Shown here piece by piece: positions 9,325 to 15,317 of a stretch of DNA of 64,000 nt (positions within the stretch are counted from its first letter, which is position 1; every line of letters starts with the position of its first letter). Below the pieces are notes generated by a model, which saw nothing but the letters and a program-made list of their open reading frames with translations, had not been told where the DNA came from and did not search any database. Origin of the DNA: Candidatus Nitrosymbiomonas proteolyticus (GTDB taxonomy: Bacteria > Armatimonadota > Fimbriimonadia > Fimbriimonadales > Fimbriimonadaceae). The stretch is from NCBI GenBank assembly GCA_017347465.1, contig AP021858.1:868001-932000 (forward strand), written 5' to 3'. The position numbers were made by a program, and so were the translations under genes.

Positions 9325-10550
9325 GGGTTCACCTCCAGAATTTGGCCGGAAGCTCGGACAAGTCTTGCCTGTGCTTCGGCAAGGCGAGTTCGTGCTTCGA
9401 CGTAGGCTTGCTCAAGATCTCGGAGCACTCGGGTCGCGTCCAGGACTTCGATCAGGGTTGTCGCTTGTTCCGTGAGACCGGGGCGAAGGCGATTCACCAG
9501 TTCCTTGGCGCGTGCCACTAGTGCCTCGTATTTGCCTACTTGGTCTCTCGCGGACGCAACTTCAATCTGCGCCGCCTTTACTTCGCCCTCGGCCAACTTG
9601 GATGCGTCAGTAAACGCCTTGCGGGCGGCTTCGGCCTTGATTCCAGCAGCTCTCGTTTCAGCAGCGACTCGGCCGTGATCGAAGAGCGGGATTGACAGCT
9701 GAAGTCGGAGTCCATACCGATCGTCTCGCTCTTGCCAGGGCGTTCTCCTGCCTTGAAGCTCCAGTTCGGGCCTGCCGCTCGCTCGTGAGATGGCAATTTC
9801 GGCCTCAGCTAACTGGGTTTGGGCCTCAAGTAGCAACAATTCAGGGCGCTGCCGCTTCAGGGCTTCTGCGTCGGTTGCAACGGGCACTAGCTCTGGAAAG
9901 GCACCTTGAAACTCGCGCAATTCAGACAGTCCGGTAACAGACTCAAGCTTGCGAAGCGCTGCATTCTGTTCGGACTGACGCTGCTCGGCGCGAAGCTTTG
10001 CTTGCTCAAGGTCGAGGCCGACTTGCGTGAGGTGGAATCCAGGCGCAATTCCACCTTCGACTCGAAGCCGCGTCGCTTCGTATAGCTGCTCGTAAACGGC
10101 CTGAACGGCCTTTGCGCTCTTTGCCAACTCTGCAGCGGCGACGGCGGACAGATACGCCTCTAGCACCTCCGTCTGAACGTCGAGCGACACTTGACGAAAG
10201 CTGGCTTCAGCTTCCGCGACTAGAGCGCGGCCCGATCGACGGTAGGCGTTTGTTCGGCCAAACAAATCGATCGGTTGAGACAAGACGAGGTCATCATCAG
10301 ACCCCCCTGTTTCGGGATCAGTCGTGTATCCGACGAGGAGACGCGTGACAGGAAAGGCTCCTAGGGCGCGGCTGGTCAACTTGGCTTGACTCAGTCGCAG
10401 ACTGGCCGCTTGAAGCACGGGACGATTAGCTCGGGCTGAACGAAGAACGTCGTCAAGCCCGATCTGCTGGGCATGCGCTGAAATGGCGAGGCCAGCGAGA
10501 CAGAATATGGGTAGGGTTCTCAAGAAATCTCCAACTGAGGTTACGGTCAT
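9321..10550 (-). CDS. czcC: TolC/CzcC-type outer-membrane efflux factor
   Basis: Outer-membrane channel of the tripartite metal efflux system, about 409 residues. A signal peptide ends near ISAHAQQ, followed by two repeated outer-membrane-efflux domains with long coiled alpha segments (for example the SLDVQTEVLEAYLSAVAAAEL helix and its counterpart AEGEVKAAQIEVASARDQV). The start at 10550 is preferred because GGAG precedes it by 4 bases; an in-frame TTG at 10562 also exists. An 8-bp hairpin directly before the start covers that GGAG. The gene overlaps czcB by ATGA and follows a Cys-rich exported protein gene. Assignment is by family and operon position. Confidence 0.9.
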   Translation of the reverse strand: MTVTSVGDFLRTLPIFCLAGLAISAHAQQIGLDDVLRSARANRPVLQAASLRLSQAKLTSRALGAFPVTRLLVGYTTDPETGGSDDDLVLSQPIDLFGRTNAYRRSGRALVAEAEASFRQVSLDVQTEVLEAYLSAVAAAELAKSAKAVQAVYEQLYEATRLRVEGGIAPGFHLTQVGLDLEQAKLRAEQRQSEQNAALRKLESVTGLSELREFQGAFPELVPVATDAEALKRQRPELLLLEAQTQLAEAEIAISRASGRPELELQGRRTPWQERDDRYGLRLQLSIPLFDHGRVAAETRAAGIKAEAARKAFTDASKLAEGEVKAAQIEVASARDQVGKYEALVARAKELVNRLRPGLTEQATTLIEVLDATRVLRDLEQAYVEARTRLAEAQARLVRASGQILEVNP

Positions 10551-10551
10551 G

Positions 10552-10570
10552 GCTCCGCGCAACGCGGAGC
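10552..10570 (-). promoter_or_regulatory. hairpin covering the czcC ribosome-binding site
   Basis: GCTCCGCG and CGCGGAGC form a perfect 8-bp stem around a 3-base loop, ending one base before the czcC ATG. The 3' arm contains the GGAG Shine-Dalgarno bases, which would be paired in the mRNA. Translational control, for example by coupling to ribosomes arriving from the upstream gene (whose stop is at 10577), is inferred. Confidence 0.5.
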
Positions 10571-10576
10571 GAACAA

Positions 10577-10987
10577 CTAGCTCAGTTGGAAAGGCGGAGC
10601 GCGTGAAGAAGTGGATGAGGGCGGCGCATTGGGAAAGCCCAGCTCAATGTGCGCAAAAACGACCTTGCAGACGATGTACCGAACGACCGACAAGCAAATC
10701 GCTTCCGGAAGGATTGCGAAAACGAGTTGGAACTGCTGAGACGGGACTGCCGCTTGTTTCTCTTTCGAATCCGTGCAAGAAGTCAGAGTGCAACATTCAT
10801 GGCAATCTAGTGATCCACTGACCGAGATCGTTCGCTCTGACTGATTCTCCGATTTGCCGTCTAAGCATGGTCCGCGCGGACACGTGGGGCACTCCCTACC
10901 GTCGGGCAGCACCCAAGCGCCCGAGCAAGCATGAGCTTGTCCAAGCAGGAGCAACCATATGAGGATTAAAGAGCGGCCCAAAGGCAC
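10577..10987 (-). CDS. small Cys-rich exported protein, first gene of metal-efflux operon
   Basis: A 136-residue protein starting with GTG. It opens with a hydrophobic signal (LILIWLLLLGQAHAC), possibly ending in a lipobox-like Cys. Cysteine-rich mature sequence follows: CPTCPRGPC and CHECCTLTSC. Near residue 90 a second hydrophobic stretch (FAILPEAICLSVV) precedes a proline/serine-rich tail. I do not recognise the family. The Cys pairs suggest metal or disulfide chemistry in the envelope, which fits the first position in an operon of metal exporters. The protein is short enough that the assignment as a real gene rests on the good promoter directly before it (TATAAT five bases from the start) and on its operon position. 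Confidence 0.6.
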   Translation of the reverse strand: MPLGRSLILIWLLLLGQAHACSGAWVLPDGRECPTCPRGPCLDGKSENQSERTISVSGSLDCHECCTLTSCTDSKEKQAAVPSQQFQLVFAILPEAICLSVVRYIVCKVVFAHIELGFPNAPPSSTSSRAPPFQLS

Positions 10988-10992
10988 AACAT

Positions 10993-10998
10993 ATTATA
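10993..10998 (-). promoter_or_regulatory. -10 box of the metal-efflux operon promoter
   Basis: On the minus strand TATAAT is followed after five bases by the GTG start of the Cys-rich gene, which would give an essentially leaderless transcript. No good TTGACA is found at the usual distance. An interrupted repeat GGGAC-TCAAT-GTCCC lies about 13 bases upstream of the -10 box and could be a regulator site. Confidence 0.45.
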
Positions 10999-11057
10999 GC
11001 GAAATTGCGGTGGGACATTGAGTCCCTCTAACGGAGCCCTCAGCGGCTGAGGAACGC

Positions 11058-11086
11058 GACCTCTGCAAACCGCAACTGCAGAGGTC
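11058..11086. repeat. perfect inverted repeat of the att-core motif, left of att site 2
   Basis: GACCTCTGCA and TGCAGAGGTC are exact reverse complements separated by 9 bases. The right arm repeats the TGCAGAGGTC of the att core that starts about 58 bases further right, and is followed by an AGGTTCAAAA tract as at att site 1. It is a conserved component of the element right end. Confidence 0.65.
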
Positions 11087-11136
11087 ATTTAGGTTCAAAA
11101 ATGGCGTGTTTTGTCCAAACTTGCGCTATTTGCGAG

Positions 11137-11183
11137 CATCGCACTGCAGAGGTCGTGAGTTCGAATCTCATCATCTCCACCAG
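11137..11183 (+). other. att site 2: tRNA 3'-end fragment
   Basis: Identical over 47 bases to att site 1, with the same T-arm and acceptor-CCA end, and again without a 5' half of a tRNA. It joins the metal-efflux element on the left to the 29-kb element on the right, whose integrase begins 65 bases downstream. Confidence 0.87.
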
Positions 11184-11201
11184 GTTCAAATGAACTTAAA
11201 T

Positions 11202-11223
11202 GGTTCCTAAGATTGGTTCCTAA
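11202..11223. repeat. tandem GGTTCCTAA arm-type repeats beside the integrase gene
   Basis: Two GGTTCCTAA copies start 13 bases apart between att site 2 and the integrase gene. An inverted AGGAACC sits just before the integrase ATG. The copies match those right of att site 1 and left of att site 3. Confidence 0.65.
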
Positions 11224-11247
11224 ACCAGAGGGTAGACTATAGGAACC

Positions 11248-12459
11248 ATGGCCAAGGCTATTTCAGGCGAAGGCTCAATCCGAAGGCGGCTTAGCGGCAA
11301 GCTCGCTGGCAAGTGGCGGGTTCAGTGGTCGTACGACGACCCCATGTCTAATGAGCTGACGACTGTGGATCGCACCTTCCCGACTCAGGCTGAAGCAGCG
11401 AGGTTCCTAAAAGAACTCAAGGTACGGGTTCACACGGGACAGAAAATCGAGGTGGCAAACGCCAAGCGTGCCCTGACGCTCAATACTTGGTTCGATGAAC
11501 TTGCGGGTACATCGGCGAACGGATTCGCTGGCCGCTGGCAGGAGGACGGGATGAAGCTCAAGACGATCTCAACGAAGGTCAGCCGCTACAACACCCATGT
11601 CCGTAATTCTGAGGTTGGAAAGCTTCCAGTCCAGCACATCGACATCGACCGAGCGCGGGCATTCTTTCGAACGATGAAGGAAGAAGGCAAGTCCAAGGCG
11701 ACGATGAAGGACGTTCAAGGCGTTCTCGTGAAAGTTTTGAACGATGCCATCGACACCTATGAAAAGCTGCCGAATCTTCGCAACCCGTTCTCCAAGGTAA
11801 AGCTTGAAACCCCCGAAGTGCGAGAAGCAATTGTCGTGACGCCAAAGGACGCGATGCAGGCTGTCCGAAAGCTCTCGAATGAAGAAGATCGAGCATTTCT
11901 CGGCCTTTTCTTTCTGGCGGGTCTCCGATTGAGCGAACACATGGCGATAACCGCAGAGCAAATCGACTTCGATAAGGGCGTGATTGTAATAGACAGGGCG
12001 GTGAAGCTTGGACCAACTGGAAAGCAGGACCTCGGCTTGCCAAAGGGCGACAAGGTGAGGCTGGTTACAATGTGCCCAACCTTGGCCGAGTTGCTACGGC
12101 CGTTGGTGGAAAAGACTGATAGCTACTTATTCCCGGCGAAGTCTGTCGACAGCCCTCGGATGAAGAAACGGACCTATGAAAACTGGCATCGCATCCTCAA
12201 GGAAACGGGCTTACCGGAGGAATTGGAACCGAGAGACTGTCGGCTCAGCCACAACACGTGGCTTGAAAAGTTCTGTCCGAAGGTGAGCTTGTCCACGCGC
12301 CTTGAGCACATGGGCCACAGTGTGAATCGAAATAGCTCTGAACACCGTGGTTTGACCGTCAACCTGCGGAACTACACGAGGTTCTTGAGCGATGCGCAGG
12401 GGATTCTGAGGAAGGAACTGGAGCGAGTGGTCAAAGCGGCATTGCGTAAAGGGCGTTAG
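11248..12459 (+). CDS. int: tyrosine recombinase (site-specific integrase)
   Basis: Integrates and excises the element at the tRNA 3' end. The protein has 403 residues. An N-terminal arm-binding region of about 65 residues includes the FPTQAEAARFLKELK segment typical of AP2-like integrases. A SAM-like core-binding domain spans about 80-190, and the catalytic domain runs from about 200. Catalytic candidates are Arg227 (AGLRLSE), Arg332 and His335 (CRLSHNTW), His357 (LEHMGHS) and the nucleophile Tyr376 (NLRNYTRF). The usual first His of the HxLRH box appears replaced by Arg (PRDCRLSH), with two extra residues before His335. The gene lies 65 bases right of att site 2, the usual integrase position. 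An AGGAACC matching the arm repeats touches its start, suggesting autoregulation. Confidence 0.93.
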   Translation: MAKAISGEGSIRRRLSGKLAGKWRVQWSYDDPMSNELTTVDRTFPTQAEAARFLKELKVRVHTGQKIEVANAKRALTLNTWFDELAGTSANGFAGRWQEDGMKLKTISTKVSRYNTHVRNSEVGKLPVQHIDIDRARAFFRTMKEEGKSKATMKDVQGVLVKVLNDAIDTYEKLPNLRNPFSKVKLETPEVREAIVVTPKDAMQAVRKLSNEEDRAFLGLFFLAGLRLSEHMAITAEQIDFDKGVIVIDRAVKLGPTGKQDLGLPKGDKVRLVTMCPTLAELLRPLVEKTDSYLFPAKSVDSPRMKKRTYENWHRILKETGLPEELEPRDCRLSHNTWLEKFCPKVSLSTRLEHMGHSVNRNSSEHRGLTVNLRNYTRFLSDAQGILRKELERVVKAALRKGR

Positions 12460-12677
12460 CTTTCCTTCCACCCTTGCTCCAGTTCCTTTTCGCGGAGATA
12501 AGCCTCCACTTGACGACGAGTAATCATTGTCGTCCCGCCATCCTTGATGTGACCGAGTTGTCGGGAACGCAGGAGCCGTTTGACCTTCGATTCGCTGATG
12601 CTAAGCACGTAGGCTACGTCACCGATTCGATAAGCCAGCTTGTCAAGTCGAGATTCTCGGGAGATGGCATTGTTCAT
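12456..12677 (-). CDS. excisionase-like helix-turn-helix protein
   Basis: A 73-residue basic protein with a MerR/Xis-type winged helix: YRIGDVAYVLSISESKVKRLLRSRQL followed by the wing GGTTMITRRQVEAYLREKE. Proteins of this fold act as recombination directionality factors or as small repressors. It is convergent with the integrase (stops overlap by 4 bases) and its start overlaps the stop of the replication-relaxation gene by ATGA, so it belongs to the leftward mobilization operon. The role as Xis is inferred from fold and position; a transcriptional regulator of the operon is the alternative. Confidence 0.75.
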   Translation of the reverse strand: MNNAISRESRLDKLAYRIGDVAYVLSISESKVKRLLRSRQLGHIKDGGTTMITRRQVEAYLREKELEQGWKES

Positions 12678-13537
12678 GGGCCACCTCCCTCAGGCAACGG
12701 ATCCCAGAGAGTCGAGAATTCTTCGGTCTTCGCACTCTTCCAGATGGCGGCACCGAAGCCTTTTGACTCCAACTGCGCAAAAGTAGTGAACGTGACCGAC
12801 ACTGCTGCACGCCTAGTCAGCCGGGACAGGTTGTCGATTCGACGTCGCCCGGCCGTCGTCACAAGGGCGACTGTGAATGGAATGTCCGTCTCGTACGCGG
12901 ACTGGTAAGCGGTCTCCGCCCAGTACGCCTCGTAGCGCGCAAAAAGCGCCGCCATCTGAGGAAGCGAAGTGTTGCCTCGGTCGAACTCAATGTAGACAGA
13001 AAGCATAGAGTCGCCATGCGCGAAGACCGCCAACGCATCTGGCTTCATGAGCCGCTTGATAACTCGCCCGCGAACAACAACCTCATACTCATGTCGGCAG
13101 TCGGGTTCTGCTATGTAGCGAAGCAACCGCAAGTCGCTTGATTCCCGGATTGCCACAAGGCGGATCGAGACGACGCCAAGGTGATGCTCAAGGTACATCC
13201 GCTCAGGAGAGCGCCGACCATGCCGCTTCATCTCGATTGGATCGAATGAGTTGTCTTCGACGGCGACATCGACTCCGGCTGGGCCGAGGACGTAGATCGT
13301 TGAGTTCTGTTGAGGGCCGGTCGCAACAAACGTTCGACGGAGGAACTTACCCTCAACGAGGAGTCTTAGGCGTCGATTAGCGCGGCTGACCGAACTGAAG
13401 AACCCTAACTCCATCAGCTGGCCCCGGGAGATCGCCCCGTAACGTGCTATCTCTCCGATGACCCTTCGATCCCGGCTGGTTAGGCGGACGCCGCTCTTTC
13501 GAGGCCCGCACTTGCTAGGCTTGCGGCTTGCGGACAT
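12674..13537 (-). CDS. replication-relaxation family protein (Replic_Relax)
   Basis: A protein of about 287 residues resembling the replication-relaxation family of mobile elements, thought to initiate plasmid/element replication or mobilization. The N-terminal winged-helix region reads LTSRDRRVIGEIARYGAIS and LMELGFFSS, with FVATGPQQNSTIYVLGPAG after it. The central MYLEHHLGVVSIRLVAI box and a nuclease-like core with MKPDALAVF and VYIEFDRGN follow. These match the family pattern (H-x-L near 'LEHHLGV', then PDa and E-x-D-R). The start at 13537 is chosen for a GGAGGT six bases upstream; the frame extends to 13561. It is in one operon with the VirD4/HerA-like ATPase upstream and the Xis-like protein downstream. 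Confidence 0.75.
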   Translation of the reverse strand: MSASRKPSKCGPRKSGVRLTSRDRRVIGEIARYGAISRGQLMELGFFSSVSRANRRLRLLVEGKFLRRTFVATGPQQNSTIYVLGPAGVDVAVEDNSFDPIEMKRHGRRSPERMYLEHHLGVVSIRLVAIRESSDLRLLRYIAEPDCRHEYEVVVRGRVIKRLMKPDALAVFAHGDSMLSVYIEFDRGNTSLPQMAALFARYEAYWAETAYQSAYETDIPFTVALVTTAGRRRIDNLSRLTRRAAVSVTFTTFAQLESKGFGAAIWKSAKTEEFSTLWDPLPEGGGP

Positions 13538-14672
13538 GGCGCACCTCCACTTGGCCGTCACCCAAGCTATCCCGAGTTACTCCCAGGCTTGTCCAGCGAG
13601 AGGCGATTTCGGCATCAACAGCTTCACAGCCTTGGCCATGAGCAAACATGGACTGCTTCCGAAATTCCGGCACCAAAGACATGTCTACCGGGTCAGCGTT
13701 CGGCGTTACCACGCGAATTGGATACATGCCTTGGCGCACGACGAACGTTTCGCCGACCTTGAGGCGCAAGATGGCATCCGTTGCCTCAATGCGAGACAAG
13801 GGCATCAGCATCTGAGACATTTCTTTAGCGTCAATCGGGCCGACGTTGAACACAAGCTGCACCGCGCAGTTGTTGCGCATGATTGCTCGCAGGCCGGGTT
13901 CTATCTGTGCCTGGCTTTGGTGTGCAAACACAAGCCTGAGTCCATATCTGCGCCCTTCCGTGATGATCTCGGCAAGGCAGCCCTTGGCAAAGTTCTGTCC
14001 CTCATCGAGGATGAGCGTGCTCTTGACCCGTTTGTCCTCTGGAATCGTGGCGCGACTTAGTACAGCGTTCCAAACGCCTTGCATGACCATGTCTCCGAGG
14101 AAGTCACCAGAACCATGAAGCTGATCCTTCCGAAGCGCGACGAGAAGAATGGCAGCGGGATCGTCAACGATCTGCTGGAGATTGATCGTGCCCTTGCCGC
14201 AGAGAATGCGGCGCAGGCGCGGATTCGAGATGATGTTCTGCAGCTTGTTGCTGACCGCCATTTGGCGCTGCAACCGCTGCTCAGGCGTCAGGCGATCAAA
14301 TAGCTGCAGAAAGTTACGCAGGCAGACATCGGTGATCTTGGCTGCTACACTCGCACGAAACTCGTCGTCGGTGTACATGCGCTCAATCTCCAGAGGACTA
14401 TTGCGCGTCATGACAAGGGCACGAGAGATATTGCGCATGTCGCTATCGATTTGGACACCCCATGACGTAGCCTGCCGCTCCACTGCATCAACGAAGCCGT
14501 CCGCAACGCGAAACGGATCGCCAGGCTGCAAGAAGGGATTCCAGGGAACGACCCAGTCGGGATCGCATGGATCGATGATCACCACGCGTCCGGGTCGAAT
14601 CTTGGCCGCCGCAGATCGTGCTATCAAGCGGTCGGCCAAATCACCAATTCGATCGATGGAGATTACTGCCAT
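13515..14672 (-). CDS. VirD4/HerA-like DNA-transfer ATPase, C-terminal piece with Walker B
   Basis: A 385-residue protein that looks like the larger part of a coupling-protein-like ATPase whose N-terminal piece is the preceding gene. It begins AVISIDRIGDL, which corresponds to the strand after the Walker A helix in VirD4/TraG/HerA proteins. It then has VVIIDPCDP, WNPF, the Walker B STLILDEGQNF (about residues 230-240) and the sensor-like LVFAHQSQAQI, followed by a family-typical MLMPLSRIEATDAILRLKVGETFV. Its ATG lies inside the stop of the upstream piece (a 10-base overlap, aATGGCAGTAA). No Walker A is present. Transfer of element DNA to a type IV pore or to replication proteins is the inferred role. 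The overlap of 23 bases with the next gene suggests tight coupling. Confidence 0.8.
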   Translation of the reverse strand: MAVISIDRIGDLADRLIARSAAAKIRPGRVVIIDPCDPDWVVPWNPFLQPGDPFRVADGFVDAVERQATSWGVQIDSDMRNISRALVMTRNSPLEIERMYTDDEFRASVAAKITDVCLRNFLQLFDRLTPEQRLQRQMAVSNKLQNIISNPRLRRILCGKGTINLQQIVDDPAAILLVALRKDQLHGSGDFLGDMVMQGVWNAVLSRATIPEDKRVKSTLILDEGQNFAKGCLAEIITEGRRYGLRLVFAHQSQAQIEPGLRAIMRNNCAVQLVFNVGPIDAKEMSQMLMPLSRIEATDAILRLKVGETFVVRQGMYPIRVVTPNADPVDMSLVPEFRKQSMFAHGQGCEAVDAEIASRWTSLGVTRDSLGDGQVEVRHVRKPQA

Positions 14673-14941
14673 TTCAGAATCTCCTCAATGAACAGTCGAG
14701 CGATGAGCGTGGTCTTGCCGCAGCCCGTACCGCCAACGATTAGCAGGTGCCGATCGAGCTGCCAGCTTAAGGCGCACACCAACTCGCGGTTCTTCTCAGC
14801 TATTCCGATGAGGAAGCTCCCAGCAGGGGACACCGGTGGGATCGGCGCTGGCTGCGTCCTGTACACAACGATTCGCGCGGGCGGTACCGTTGGTGGGAAC
14901 AGAGACGCCCACATGCGCTGGACAATGTTGTCAAGTTTCAT
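14663..14941 (-). CDS. VirD4/HerA-like DNA-transfer ATPase, N-terminal piece with Walker A
   Basis: A 92-residue protein ending right after a P-loop: RHLLIVGGTGCGKTTLIA (Walker A at about residues 70-77) and the following helix IEEILKWQ, then TAA. The continuation of the fold is encoded by the next gene in the -1 frame, so together they reconstruct one ATPase of about 475 residues. The start at 14941 is chosen for AGGAG seven bases upstream; a TTG at 14971 is the far limit. Possibilities are a true split gene with translational coupling, ribosomal frameshifting, or a single-base deletion in this copy. The junction falls exactly between two secondary-structure elements, which allows all three. 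Confidence 0.7.
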   Translation of the reverse strand: MKLDNIVQRMWASLFPPTVPPARIVVYRTQPAPIPPVSPAGSFLIGIAEKNRELVCALSWQLDRHLLIVGGTGCGKTTLIARLFIEEILKWQ

Positions 14942-15317
14942 TCTTGTACTCCTGCGCCCGTGGGAGAACAATGGAGCGTCAAAGACTTGATTTCAGCCCT
15001 AAGCTTTGCTAGAGTTGCGACGCTGGCCCTCCGACCGACTTGTACCGGTCCCGGGCTGGTGGTTACAGTTCCGGAGCCGAGGGTCGGCCATCAACGGGAG
15101 TGCGCATCAGTAGCGTGCTCCTTTTTGCTATCCCAATCCCAGCGATACAAACCCTTCGCTGGAGGCGCATGAGCAGTAAACGGGTTCCTTCCTGAGGAAG
15201 AGAAAGCAAGCTTGCGGAAGCAATGCGGAAGAATGCGGAAGGACTGCGATTTGAGCGTGTCCGGGTTCAATCTCGAACGCGAAATCTGCCGCCGGAGCCC
15301 ATCGCGACATAATTGGA
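14942..15317. other. divergent intergenic region, possible origin/operator
   Basis: 376 bases between the leftward mobilization operon and the rightward SARP-like gene, with no convincing coding sequence. It contains three phased TGCGGAAG repeats near its right end (15213-15241). Its position next to the relaxation/ATPase genes makes it the best place for an origin of transfer or replication; that is inference. Confidence 0.4.
15213..15241 (+). repeat. three phased TGCGGAAG repeats
   Basis: TGCGGAAG occurs at 15213-15220, 15224-15231 and 15234-15241, that is at 11 and 10 base steps, about one helical turn. This is iteron-like spacing and lies 77 bases before the SARP-like gene. A binding site for that regulator or for a replication protein is inferred. 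Confidence 0.55.

Larger units (their letters stand above)
1948..11183. mobile_element. metal-resistance cargo element flanked by att sites, no integrase of its own
   Basis: A 9.2-kb segment bounded by two identical 47-base tRNA-end repeats. Its left end (GGTTCCTAA repeats) resembles the left end of the 29-kb neighbour, and its right end (inverted core motif plus TTAGGTTCAAAAA-like tract) resembles the right end of the copA element. It holds only a leftward metal-efflux operon and no recombinase, relaxase or replication gene. It therefore fits a cis-mobilizable cargo element that would depend on the integrase encoded at 11248-12459; mobilization is inferred, the boundaries are seen. Confidence 0.7.

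Noticed and set aside
14942-15317. Small open frames in the divergent gap
   Set aside because: Short, overlapping in several frames, low-complexity, and without ribosome-binding sites.
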